DNA of 64,000 nucleotides from Kappaphycus alvarezii (lineage: Eukaryota > Rhodophyta > Florideophyceae > Gigartinales > Solieriaceae): positions 1,178,001 through 1,242,000 of the forward strand of contig NADL03000666.1 of NCBI GenBank assembly GCA_002205965.3. Direction: 5' to 3'. Made by a program: the position numbers and the translations under genes. Below are positions 45,443-55,533 of this stretch, piece by piece. The notes under the pieces are model-generated. The model was not told the DNA's origin and made no database searches. It saw only the letters and a list, made by a program, of their open reading frames with translations. Within the stretch, counting starts at the first letter, position 1, and the number at the start of each line of letters is the position of its first letter.

Positions 45443-45548
45443 TCAATCTTTATTGCATAGTAAAATATCCTCATTCGGAGGCATTCGCACGCCATCTTTA
45501 GACGCGACGCCGCAATGAAAAGATACGAAAATCCCCTGTTGCTGTAAT

Positions 45549-45613
45549 TGATGAATACCCTCCGCACGCTTCTGTGCGACATTGTACAACCAATGAAGAT
45601 TTACCACCACTGC
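45549..45613 (+). repeat. Isolated LINE lineage B 3' tail
   Basis: Only the last 65 bases of lineage B (GAATACCCTCCGCACGCTTC to TTTACCACCAC), with an intact CGCAC/GTGCG hairpin. No coding part is attached. Confidence 0.75.
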
Positions 45614-45713
45614 TGCAGTGCAGAATGACGTAATGACCAGAAGCTATTTATAACATCTGCAATACTGTACTGTACAGTACAGGCCAGCGAAGTATTGCTG
45701 TAAAACAAAGCAA

Positions 45714-46187
45714 GTGACACAATTTGGCCCGATTGGATTTGAACTTTGCTTTTTGCAACATAAAACCAATCGGTCAACATCTAGGGCCTACCGGAAACCT
45801 CACGCTCATCATCTGGCGATAATGGGAGGCCCTTTTCTTCCTCGGAAGCCGCCCCTATTACATGCTAGCAAAATATTTGGCCCCTATGACAAGCTAGCAA
45901 AATATTTGGCTCTTGTGCTGGACATCTCATACTAATACCATAAAGTTACCATAAACAGCCCCAAAGCCACCTATAAGCTGGCGTTAACTGGGCGCGCGGG
46001 TGAGGCTATGACGAGCATGAAGACAACCACCGGTTTCCCTCTCCAGGGTCAGTATAGAGCAGAGCGCCCATGGGCGCCGGCTGGCTGGATGGATCGGTCT
46101 GGCTGTCATCCTGTGGAAGGCGACGACGTTGATAGGGACTTTATCGACACGGTAGAGTCAGATTCCATTGGGGAAAAGGATTCGTAA
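45714..46187 (+). CDS. Unrecognised open frame with one in-frame stop
   Basis: One frame runs 158 codons from an ATG-like start at 45714 to a stop at 46185, with a single TAA at 45933. Notable stretches are IFGPYDKLAKYLALVLDISY and, after the stop, KATYKLALTGRAGEAM, GFPLQGQYRAERPWAPAGWM and an acidic end DDVDRDFIDTVESDSIGEKD. Continuity across the stop suggests a former gene. I do not recognise the family; transposon or host origin is open. Neighbours are LINE tails on both sides. Confidence 0.35.
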
Positions 46188-46764
46188 ATTGTTGGTCCTA
46201 CGCGCAGGATATGACATCGCTGTGGTGTACATGTCATTCTTTCTGCTCCACGTTTCTTTGAGGAAAGTGGAAAAGTTCGCGTGCTTCATTGCGTAGAGGA
46301 GCTGACGACTGTTTCAAGAGAGGGAGGAGGCACAGCTACACACTAAAAACGAGCAGGAGGGGGCGCCTCTACTAGACTTGCGTAATGCCAGCCGAGAGAC
46401 ACACTGCATTGGACGAAACGGCTGCCGTTGATGAAATGACCCTATTTTCAAAATATGTAACTGCCCCAAAATCGCCTCTTCCAGATGGACACCTCGGTCG
46501 CGTGATCCCTATCAGCTATACCTTGCCCTTACGTGTCGGGAAGCGTTAAGATGCGTGAAACCATGAATCCCACGTATTTACGTATGTCGCAAAGAATTCG
46601 TGAGAAAAATTCTAAATCTCCGTGGCGTTGCGGTTTCCTCGCCCTCTAAGAACTGAAATTCCAATAACAAAATTGCCTTGTTTGCAAACTTTCACGATAA
46701 TTTCGCACTCGTCATAAACCGCTGTCATGACACAAGACAGCAAGAGTGAGAACTTTATGGCATG
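46188..46764. other. No gene recognised
   Basis: Mixed-composition sequence between the unrecognised frame and LINE remains. Confidence 0.35.
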
Positions 46765-46803
46765 TAGGTACTGAATGCATTAAACTTCTTTCACTTTCAC
46801 ATC
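46765..46803 (+). repeat. Second copy of the splice-site-like motif
   Basis: TAGGTACTGAATGCATTAAA, pyrimidine run, CATCAG; see 44803-44850. No lineage D coding part follows here. Confidence 0.4.
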
Positions 46804-46843
46804 AGTTAACGGGTGTTGGTACAATATATTAAATCCACGAATG

Positions 46844-47250
46844 TGGTGGTGGTAAATCTTTATTGGTTATACAATGTCGCACAGAAGCGTGCGGAGGGTA
46901 TTCATAAATTAACTACGGATGCGGGCGGCGGGTAGAAACCTGTCGCGCCTGCATTATTTGGAGACTAAATGCAAAACGGGTAACGAAGTCGCGGAGCTCC
47001 TGTTGAGGGGAGGAACCGCGACGGGAAGCAGCGAAGGAAGCAAGGCGGCGGAAAAAACCCTTGCCGTCGTCGCCCAAGGCGCCATAGATATCAATCCCTA
47101 CGGGGAGAGGAGGATATCGTTTTGGTTGCAGTAAGTGCCGTAATGACGATGTTTCTCGCGCTCTGCGAGTGTTGCGGCAGCGCCTGCGGTAACCGTACTT
47201 TGCGAAATGTGGCGGCGTGCAGAGGGGTGGGCAACAGTAACGTCGACATG
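46844..47250 (-). pseudogene. LINE C-terminal region and 3' end, lineage B (minus)
   Basis: Minus strand: HVDVTVAHPSARRHISQST, GAAATLAEREKHRHYGTYC, then the 3' region and terminal tail ending at 46844 (GTGGTGGTAAATC on the plus strand). It is inverted relative to the copy at 44.45 kb, so the two could form a long stem if transcribed together. The hairpin in the tail is intact. About 60 bases (near 47055-47110) have no counterpart in the 44.6 kb copy. Confidence 0.75.
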
Positions 47251-47875
47251 AATGTACAGTAGTATATATTTTTTGCTCATTACTTGTGTGAGTACCCGAA
47301 AACTAGCATGGTAGTCGAGCTGAAAGCAACATGTTCTTCGCGCTTGCAGACCGTACATTTTGGAGGAAAATACACGGATTTCCTCACAAGGCGAATGATT
47401 GAAAGTCGAAATGACACTTATTCTTCTTTCCAACAACAGATCACTTGGCCATTATCAGTCCAGCAAATCATTCTTCTCTAGTGCTTACAGTTCAAAAGTG
47501 CAGACAATTCTAACTTGCTTCGATCCCAAATGATCCTTGGTAAAATTCCTATACGATGTGCACTATAATTTCGATTGGGGAGCGGCACCTAGCACCAGGA
47601 CAAGTTTCTCCTTGTATGCTTCCACGCACGGGAATAATAATTTGGTCAGCAATGTATTACATTCATCCGTTAAGGTGGTGAAATCCATGTGAGGGCTCCA
47701 CAACCTCTCTTCATCTACGGCCACTGAGGAATTTCTTACGATATTTTGACACTGAGCACACTAATTGATCTTATGCCAGCAGGGCGAATTTCTAGATTAC
47801 TGCAGTAAAAATTCGACTCTGCTCATTCGGTAAAATAACTGTCACTGTATTGACAGTTCTACGCGCTGCTTATTT
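47251..47875. other. No gene recognised
   Basis: Short frames only; the upstream flank of the inverted LINE tail. Confidence 0.35.
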
Positions 47876-47938
47876 CTGAATACCCTCCGCACGCTTCTGT
47901 GCAACATTGTACAACCCATAAAGATTTACCACCCACAC
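47876..47938 (+). repeat. Isolated LINE lineage B 3' tail
   Basis: GAATACCCTCCGCACGCTTC to AAAGATTTACCACCC with no coding part; immediately followed by a lineage C fragment. Confidence 0.75.
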
Positions 47939-47944
47939 CACCTG

Positions 47945-48075
47945 CTAGCTGACGTCGCACGCGTTGTGGCTGCAAAGGCATTGGAGAACCATGGAAAGGT
48001 CAAACAGGTCTTGACACATAGGCATGCCGCAGTAGCAATGTGCAATGCAGCAGGTCTAATGGTTGGCTACAGCCA
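47945..48075 (+). pseudogene. LINE C-terminal fragment, lineage C
   Basis: LADVARVVAAKALENHGKVK, QVLTHRHAAVAMCNAAGLMV; aligned with TDVARNVAVQAMETYG and VLTQRHAAAAVMSNAACLL at 50.7 kb. More diverged than the other copies. The shared 3' end was not found after it. Confidence 0.6.
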
Positions 48076-48653
48076 GTTCTCCAGTTCTCCAAGGAGTTCA
48101 AGGCGCCTTGCTCATCCCTGTGTTCATAGGCTTGTACCCATTGTACCAAGTGCCTTTGGAAACAATGCGCCTCACTATTCAATCAGCAAAAGACCACAAG
48201 ATTCGCCCTGTTAGAGTATAGAGCATTGGGTCTTATGATAAACAGTTGTCCACCAGGCCCCCAACAACATAGACCAATGACGGCTTCTTGTTTGAGAATC
48301 AAAATGATTTCTGAAACTATCAGCTCCATGACGTACATGTCATACCGGAAAGCGTAAGACAACAAAGAGAGAACTTGCTCAATTTCGATAGTAAGTAGCA
48401 GGTTTTCGACACCATGGTCTGTTTCCACGCAAGAGGTAGCACCCAGGTAAACCGCAAATATCCCCTTGTAATGCAGGAACAGTGCGTCCGCTAATAGAGC
48501 TGTTGGACGATGAATAGTTTCGGCATTTCTCTCCAGCGAACAATGTATAAGATAAAGCCCTCAGCCAAGGAGAACTCTCGTCTACCAACCTTACCAAGCA
48601 GTGGCCATTACATAGCTGTAGACCGATTTGGCTGATACCACCTCCGTCTCGTC
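48076..48653. other. Upstream region of the vWA gene
   Basis: No gene recognised; open frames on the minus strand are short and match nothing I know. It should contain the promoter of the vWA gene, but I see no clear TATA box. Confidence 0.35.
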
Positions 48654-50062
48654 ATGAATTTCTTAATCTTCTCGACTGCCGTTCTGCTAACGATTACCTA
48701 TTGCATGGATGAAGCAAATTCGCTCCCAACGCAAGTGTCCCGAACCGAGATTCCCCTATCTACTTCTCCGGATCCGCTTTGCACCGGTTCCTGTTTCGTC
48801 GGCTCTGATGGACGATTCACGGCGGAAGCCGAGTGTCGGAATAGAATTGGCTGTGCTGTTAGCGCTTGTGCCGTACGATCAAGAGGTCCGAAATCAAGAA
48901 TCCGTCCAAAGTCGAAAAATCGTCCAAAGTCGAAAAATCGTTCAAAGTCAAGAAATCGTCCGAGATCAAGCACTCTTCGCTCAACGTCAAGCATCCGTTC
49001 AATGGCGGGATATGCGTGCAAGCCCGTACCTGCCGCTCCAATTATCCAGGAAGGTCCGCTTTCGATTCCTGCAGAAGTGGAATTTCCTCCCGAAACTATT
49101 GTTGGTGGGACTGTTACAGCTGAAATCACTATTGCCGTTGATGAACTATCAAGCTCTTCTCGAGAGGATTTTTACCTTCTTTCTGATGCCACGGGATCAA
49201 TGGCCGACCAAATCGCTCAGGTTCGGGAAGATTTCAGCAGCCTTGTTCAGGCTAGGACAAACGCCTCTGAAAGTGTAGCTTTTGGAGTAGGATACTACCG
49301 GGACGAAAGAGAAAGGCCACCATTCCGAAATTTACAAAGCATAACTGAAGATTTTTCCCTTGCAAGTGCTGCAATTAATCTTCTTGAAGCGCAGGGAGGC
49401 CTTGATATTCCAGAGGCAAACCTGTACGCTTTAAATGAGGTGGCAACTTCTGCCGAGATTGGATGGAGACCGAGCACACGTCGAATCCTCGTTTACTTTG
49501 GGGATTCCCCGGCCATGAGCCCACATGCCCTAACGGCGCAGAGCTAACTCGAGAAGATGTTATTGAACAACTTAATAGGGAGGGAATTGCTGTCGTGGCT
49601 ACTAACTTTGGTGGTGTTAGAACAGGGCTGAATGCGGTGACAGTGAGCACGCCGGGAAACGGAAGGTTTGGCTGTGGTAACCCCCTTGCGCGGACCAGGG
49701 CTGGACAAGCTAACGATATTGCTGCTGGAACGCAAGGTGTCGTTGCTATGGCAGATGATCCTAGGGAACTGGTCGACATTATTGTTGATGCAGTGCAGAG
49801 CTTAGATCAAGAGCTCTCTGTGGTCACGAATGATTGTGCCGGCAGAGTTAAAGTCGAATTTTCACCAGACTTGCCACTCCGTATTGCTGCGGGGGAAACT
49901 AGAACTATCATGGAAAGAGTCACTATTTTGCCTGGTGCTTGCAATACGCCTGATGGACTTCTATGCGAAATTAGCATCCAGGTAAGCGGTGTAGGAGTCA
50001 GACAAATTATTCAGACAACAACTATCGCCGGTTGCACCGGTGAAGATGGATTCTTTTCGTAG
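48654..50062 (+). CDS. Secreted vWA-domain protein (one frameshift)
   Basis: The ATG at 48654 starts a signal peptide (MNFLIFSTAVLLTITYC). A Cys-rich segment follows (residues 43-72, six Cys), then a basic Arg/Lys/Ser tandem-repeat linker (75-116). The vWA domain runs from about 150, with the metal-site motif LLSDATGSM (Asp178; DxTGS form), GGLDIPEANLYAL (249-260) and RILVYFGDSP. At about 49513 one base appears missing: the frame changes and continues GHEPTCPNGAELT, REDVIEQLNREGIAVVATNF and onward to a stop at 50062. The end resembles an all-beta domain (KVEFSPDLPLRIAAGETRTI). The FGD(S/A)PGHxPxC pattern is typical of integrin-beta-like vWA domains. Likely extracellular, adhesion or matrix. 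One frameshift could be a true lesion or a sequence error; no other stop is present, so I favour a real or recently lost gene. Confidence 0.75.
48890..48965 (+). repeat. 18-base tandem repeat in the vWA gene
   Basis: About four imperfect units of AATCGTCCAAAGTCGAAA, coding N-R-P-K-S-K. It forms the basic linker between the Cys-rich part and the vWA domain and may vary in length between individuals. Confidence 0.75.
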
Positions 50063-50658
50063 GTACTTCGCAATGAAAATTGCATCCAAGCGACGTTTTC
50101 AACTTTCTAATTCTTAAATCAGGTACTCAATATTGGTATCACTAAAATAGTTCCAATTTCCTGCAAGTTTACTGAAACAAAGCAGAGTCATGTGATCATC
50201 TTGCCGTAAATATCCTCTACCAATTCTACCCTTCTGCGACAATGTCTTGCATGTTTTACTCTTTGAAAGGGATAAATGGGTTGGTTTAGATCGGATTTAT
50301 CTTCCAATAGTAAAACACCCAACCTTTCCCCTGTTGGTTTACTTACATGTTTGGGTAAATGGGGTGTTAACGTCTACTTAATTCTCCTGATTAAGGCAAT
50401 AGATTAAGGCAATAGAGACCTAACTTGGGTAGCCACTGACATACCCTGAGAACAGAGATGCTCTGGAATTTAATACTTTCAAGTTGTGGCCTTCGGTGTT
50501 GGTTTACTGCGAGTAGGCAAGGGTTGGGGGTCTTATGAAGGGGGGAAATTTTGGGTTATTTTAATGCATGGAAGATGTGGTCGGTTATAACCACGCGGCT
50601 AATGCGTTATGCGGGATAAGTCGTCGCTGATGGGTAACACTGCAGTACATGACCTTCC
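50063..50658. other. Downstream of the vWA gene: LINE remains
   Basis: Contains a copy of the leader-type motif at 50293-50331 (GATTTATCTTCC, AACACCC). From about 50500 it holds the 3' region of the lineage C LINE on the minus strand (plus strand CATGGAAGATGTGGTCGG, GCTAATGCGTTATGCGGGAT). No gene recognised. Confidence 0.5.
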
Positions 50659-51030
50659 TTACAGGGCCGGCTCAATGCCGGCGAGCAGGCATGCCGCGTT
50701 GGACATGACGGCCGCAGCAGCGTGCCTTTGGGTAAGCACCGCTCTAACCATCCCATAGGTCTCCATCGCTTGAACGGCTACGTTCCGCGCGACATCGGTT
50801 AGCACCGCGTACCCGTCTGGGTGCCAGCCTCCGAGGGTGGGTATTGGGATAGGCACAAGCCTCCCTCTAGTAGCAGTCGCGAGCAGTGGTTCATACCTTC
50901 TACGTTTGGCGGAGATGGCTGCGTTGAGGGAGGTGAGTGGGTTGAAAGTACACAGTCTCCTAGTGGAGGGCGCAAGAGGATTGACGAACGTGACGTCAAA
51001 AAAGTCCGTTCCTCCGGTGCTACCTGTTAG
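50659..51030 (-). pseudogene. LINE C-terminal region, lineage C (best copy)
   Basis: Minus strand, one frame without stops from about 51030 to 50659: GGTDFFDVTFVNPLAPSTRR, LNAAISAKRRRYEPLLATAT, LVPIPIPTLGGWHPDGYAVL, TDVARNVAVQAMETYGMVRA, VLTQRHAAAAVMSNAACLLA and GIEPAL. The DVT.VNPLAPS start, AKRRRYEPLL, GGWHP and closing helix are those of the LINE endonuclease-like C-terminal domain. The copy is 5'-truncated within this domain yet still open for about 120 codons, so it is young compared with the others. Confidence 0.8.
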
Positions 51031-51419
51031 GCGCAGATTTTTTTGTCGCCGTCATCTACAGGCCTATAGTTTACTGTACTACCTCTCCTTGTCCAAATTT
51101 GCTTATAGTTCCGGTCCTTTCTCGTCCTCCCTGAACCTGCTTATCATTACCGCGGTCTTCCATCGTCATCCTAAGAACTGCCAACCACCGCATTTGTGAG
51201 AAGACCAGAAGGCCTGTGCATAAGTTGCAGACAGAAAGGGAACATAGCAAAAAACTGCCCAAAAGCTCGAAGCAATTGATTGAAGGTCCTCAATCAGTTC
51301 TGAATCACAGAAATATTATTGTTTCAACCAGAAAATAACAGGAGGCAATTAGATGAACACCAATTCAATCTTTTCAACGGAATCGTAGTGAACTTTTTAT
51401 TATTTAAGGAGTCATTTCC
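51031..51419. other. No gene recognised
   Basis: Between the LINE tail and the chromovirus protease. May include decayed gag, but no zinc knuckle is visible. Confidence 0.35.
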
Positions 51420-51660
51420 AATTGAGTAGCAACAGTTTTCATCGACCCAGGTGATCAGATCAATTTCCTCAGTGATTTATTCTGCTATAACCCTAAAATT
51501 AAAACTAGAGGATCAGAGAAGCTTGCCGAAAAGGAGAACGGTATTGGCCAAGAGTTGAGAGAAACGTACCGCCCCGTCATCGCCCAAATAAAGAGCCACA
51601 CAGAACCACTGTACTTCAGCGTGAGTCTCCTCAAGAGACATGGTTCAATCTCAGGAAAAT
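51420..51660 (+). pseudogene. Chromovirus protease fragment
   Basis: ATVFIDPGDQINFLSDLF matches the gypsy protease core (pattern VDSGA..NFIS), with the catalytic Asp kept but the Ser-Gly changed to Pro-Gly. Then a decayed segment to about 51660. Confidence 0.5.
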
Positions 51661-51929
51661 AATGATGTGGAGCTCATACAAAATTACCGACTCTGCAAGT
51701 AATGATGTTTCTTTCAAGTACAAGGATGAAAATTAATCCGTCACTTCCAATGAAATGACAAATAGTCCTTTCGATTCTGAAAACTCAGTAGTTACTGATT
51801 TGGAAAATGTAGCACTTACGCTGTCCTAGTACGACCACTAGACTCAACGAAGAGATTTTTATCCAGAAAATATTCGAGGTGTACTGAAAATTTATGAAGA
51901 TTTTTTCGCAGAAAACTTCCTAAACACCT

Positions 51930-52652
51930 TCCTCTGAATCGAAAGTATGATCAAATTGGAGAGAGATGCTAAGCCGAAGGATAAGGATCTTTATAGACTT
52001 TCAGGAAAAGAATTGACGGAGATTCTTAAGCAACTAGAAGATATACTGGAGAATGAATTCATAAAACCAAGCAAAAGCCCCCGGGGAGCGGCAATACTGT
52101 TTGTAAAAAAAGGATAACGAATTGCGGATGTGTGTGATTCACAGAGCACTAAATTATTTTACTGTAAAACACAGCTACCTCTTGCCGCGCATCGATGATA
52201 CCTTTGATCAACTCAACGGAGCCAGGTAATTCTCTAAAATAGATCTAAGTATGGGTTACCATCAGATCCGACTGGATGAGTCGTCAATCCCGCTCAAAGC
52301 GTTTCGATCCAGATATGGAAATTTTGAATTTTTCTTACTATCTCTTGGAAACGCAACAGCAGCTTTTATGAATCTCATGAACGGCATATTCAAAGATGTC
52401 CCGGGTTTATTCGTTATCGTTTATGTAGACGACATTCTTATCTTCAGAAAGACATGGGAAGAACATTTAGAGCACATTTATGCAGTACTAGAGATTCTTC
52501 GGAAGGAGAATCTATTTGCTAAACTGTCAAAATGTGTCTTCGGTGTTAATAAAGTAGAGTACCTTGGACACGTAATCTTTCAAGAAGTAATTGCGGTGGA
52601 TCCCAACAAGAAAAAGGCAGTCATAAAATGGCACTCACCAAATAAGAAGTAA
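51930..52652 (+). pseudogene. Chromovirus reverse transcriptase
   Basis: ELTEILKQLEDILENEFIKP and SPRGAAILFVKK (fingers). After a decayed part, KIDLSMGYHQIRLDESSIPL (motif A), NATAAFMNLMNGIFKD (motif B) and VIVYVDDILIF (motif C, 52422-52433) follow, then LSKCVFGVNKVEYLGHVI. The open frame is 52251-52652. Catalytic Asp residues are kept. Confidence 0.9.
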
Positions 52653-53210
52653 CAGCCCCGGTTATTCTTAAGACTGGTAATCTATTATAGAAGGTTCGTT
52701 AGAGGCTGCTCAATAGTTGCTAAACCTCTTACTGAGCTGACAAAAAACGTTCGATTTCTATGGACGGATACTCACTATGAATCAATCCAGATCCTTTAGA
52801 AGTTGTTATGCAGTGCCCCAGTCCTTAGAAAATTTGACTCTTAGCTTCAAATATATGTCACTACAATGGCCTCTTAGTACACAATTGGAACTGAATTGGA
52901 ATAGGGATATTCAAAATGCAGAAGACCATTTGCCTTTGCGTTTAGAACTTAAATTTATGCTGAGCTTAGCTATGCCGCTCATGAAGGAGAGCTCTTGGCC
53001 ATTGTAGAATACTTCAAATGGTGGAGAGCATCCATTCCCGGAAAATTTTTTATAGTTCATTCTGGCCACTACCCATTAAGATACCTCGAGACCCAGGAAA
53101 ATCTGTCACAAAGACAGGTCAGGTGGCTTGAAATAATAGCGAACTTTGATTTCAACATTATTACCATCTCCGGTAAATCCAACGTTGTTGCCGATGCCCT
53201 CTCAAGATAA
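52653..53210 (+). pseudogene. Chromovirus RNase H
   Basis: YYRRFVRGCSIVAKPLTEL marks the connection. The RNase H core is decayed until HEGELLAIVEYFKWWRASI and HSGHYPLRYL, ending with SNVVADALSR at 53207, the standard end of gypsy RNase H. Confidence 0.8.
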
Positions 53211-53404
53211 CCCCGGAATGCACCATCACCTAACCATCGAAACAGAGAACTCCTTTAGGAATTTATAACAAAGGCAAACCAAAATTGAACAATATACCTG
53301 TACTTTTTCTTGATAATTCTGACCTGGAAGAGCTGGCGAAAGAATAAAAGCTACATAAAAAACTATAAGACCAATACAAGGATCCGAAAGTACCTTTTGA
53401 AAGA

Positions 53405-54550
53405 AAAGGTTTGCTTCTACTAAGACACGGAACTATTTGCGACCCACAAGGAAAATATAAAGTCAATTTACTGCATGATTACCATTCTACTCCAAATACT
53501 GGACATTTGGGAATTTCAAAAACTATTAATAGAATATCACCGAAGTTTTACTGGAAACCCCTTGTACAGATGTACTCCGATACGATCTTTCTTGTCTCTG
53601 TCAAGAGAAAAACCATCCAATCAGAAACCGCAGGTCTTTTGCAACCTCTTAACCCACCGATAACCAAATGGTCTCACATAACGATGGACTTTATTACACC
53701 ACTTATAAAGTTAAAAAGGAGAACAGTGGCATCTCAAGTGTCGTTAAAATGTTATCAAAGATGATCCGAATTATCCCAACCACGCCTAAAATAGATGCTT
53801 CTTCAACTGCCAAGCTGCTCAAGGATCATATCTACAGAAATCACGGAAATCCAACTAACATCATTTGTTATAGGGGTTCAATTTTTTATTAGAAAGTTTT
53901 GAAAAAGTCTATTCAATCTTCTAGGTACCGAATTATCCCCTTCTTCACCCTATTACTCACAGAAAGATGGCCGATCTGAGATAATGATCAGAAAAATCGA
54001 ACAAATGATCCGATCTTTTGTTAGCTTCGACAAGTCGGATTGAAACAAATATTTGGAAGAATTCGAAGTTGCTTACAATTCAAATAATAATTCAACTACA
54101 AAATTATCTCTTTTCCTCTTCAATTATTTGATTCACCCTGGAACTTTTCCTTTGGACATACGCTCCGCAGACAACCCTGCTGCAACACAGTTCCTCAGAA
54201 ATATGCCAGAATCACTGCGAAAACCCCAAGAAAAGAATCAATAAATCAAATGATTCAACGGCCCCGTATGTTAAAAGCAGAAGACAAGTTGGTGGTAAAG
54301 TATGGTTTTCCACAAAAAAACCTAGCTCTAGAAGATGTTGCTGGTTCTCGAAAACTGAACCCACATTTTTGTGGTCCATTCAGAATATCTGAGGTTTATA
54401 GGGGGTTTAGGGTCAGAATATCTAAGGATATAAACGTACTGTTTAAATAATTACTAATCAATAATCGACAAGGGAATTCGCAATGCATTACATGCTAGTC
54501 TCACTAAGCCGTACATTGAAGATGTGCGTTATCGCCAAATTCCGCCATAA
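53405..54550 (+). pseudogene. Chromovirus integrase
   Basis: HSTPNTGHLGISKTINRISP (zinc domain; the Cys pair is lost), ITMDFITPL (first catalytic Asp) and NPTNIICYRGSIFY, where the second Asp is lost. Further on come AEDKLVVKYGFPQKNL and GSRKLNPHFCGPFRISEVYR, the C-terminal GPY/F-type module, and SLSKPYIEDVRYRQIP. Frames change at about 53760, 53900 and 54460. Inactive. Confidence 0.85.
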
Positions 54551-54594
54551 GCATCTATACGGGTTAAAGGTGCATAAAAGCAATACGAGAGCGG

Positions 54595-54740
54595 ATCTAT
54601 TCTAAGCCAAAATAAATAATATGGAAAATCAAAATAGCTCATTAGATGGGAAGGGTATTAAAATCAAGAGAACTCATGGCTTTCAGAAAATGAACTTCAA
54701 AAATTGTCAAGATTTGCTACACGAGTACAAGAATCGCGGA
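54595..54740 (+). pseudogene. Chromodomain at the end of the chromovirus integrase
   Basis: In one frame LIRWEGY, then NQENSWLSENELQK; in another NFKNCQDLLHEYKNRG. Together these match the chromodomain pattern (Y.V.W.GY....TWEPE.NL.NC..LL..Y). This type of domain directs insertion to certain chromatin. Confidence 0.65.
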
Positions 54741-54969
54741 AATTATTCTTCGTATGGGGGGTAATGTAGCTATTATGCCCATGAGTTACTTCAAGTACCC
54801 TGAAAGTATCCCTGTAGTGACCTTGAACAAGGATGTACACTGTAAGAAGACATCAGTGCAATTTGTACGCACCAGTCTAAAACACAAGATCATACCACTT
54901 TTGTGCCGAGCCAATTACATGGGGCCATCGAATTTATCTCCCTTGGTTCTCGAAAATTTTCGAATCCCA

Positions 54970-55391
54970 CCAACCAACAGTTCAACCATCGATTACTATT
55001 TGTGCGCTAACCCCCAAAGCTGACTTTCGGGGTGCTGCAAGCGAAGTCGCACATACTGGTGCCCCTATAAAATTTTATGTCCTTCGACGTGCTTGCAAAT
55101 GCCACGTGTTGCGCAATCATCCTGGATAATATGTGTTTGAAGGAATGTGATGAGTTCGGGACAGACTTCGGACTCGAAGACGACCATTCAGGCGACTTTG
55201 TCGTCTGCGGCGGCGTGTCGCCGATTTGGTGGGTTATTGTGCATCAGCATTGGATATTGGAAGTTTATATTGGTATAGGGTCTCCCGCAGCGCCGTGTGA
55301 GGCGCATTACTACATGGAGGACGGGTCAAAGCATAGGGTAACAAAGATTATGCTCATGGCTCACATGTGGAGGAAGTACGATGGGAAGTAA
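54970..55391 (+). pseudogene. PIF/Harbinger-like transposase, C-terminal part
   Basis: The frame reads TFGVLQAKSHILVPL, a stop at 55068, then FMSFDVLANATCCAIILDNM, CLKECDEF and, at the end, HRVTKIMLMAHMWRKYDGK. In plant and algal PIF/Harbinger transposases the C-terminal part reads FGVLQARF.I...P......L..I...C.I.HNM....E and closes with a helix ending in LW. The match in order and spacing is good. The catalytic DDE residues lie upstream and are not visible. An unrecognised frame at 54754-55023 precedes it. Confidence 0.6.
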
Positions 55392-55533
55392 AGTAGCGCG
55401 CAATGTAAACGAACTCTTTCTTCTTTGCGGGACGCGACAGAACAAGACGTAATTTTATTTGTTTTCGGGGATTGTTCTTATGATAATATCAAGAGCATGC
55501 TTCAGCCGCGCCCGAAGGCGCCGCGTGGAGGTC

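Larger units (their letters stand above)
51420..54740 (+). mobile_element. Ty3/gypsy chromovirus, decayed, no LTRs found
   Basis: Protease, RT, RNase H, integrase and chromodomain in the order typical of chromoviruses. Frames are broken in many places. It is not closely related to the element at 32-39 kb: RT has YVDD rather than YIDD, and there is a chromodomain and no extra gene. I found no flanking LTRs. Confidence 0.8.
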
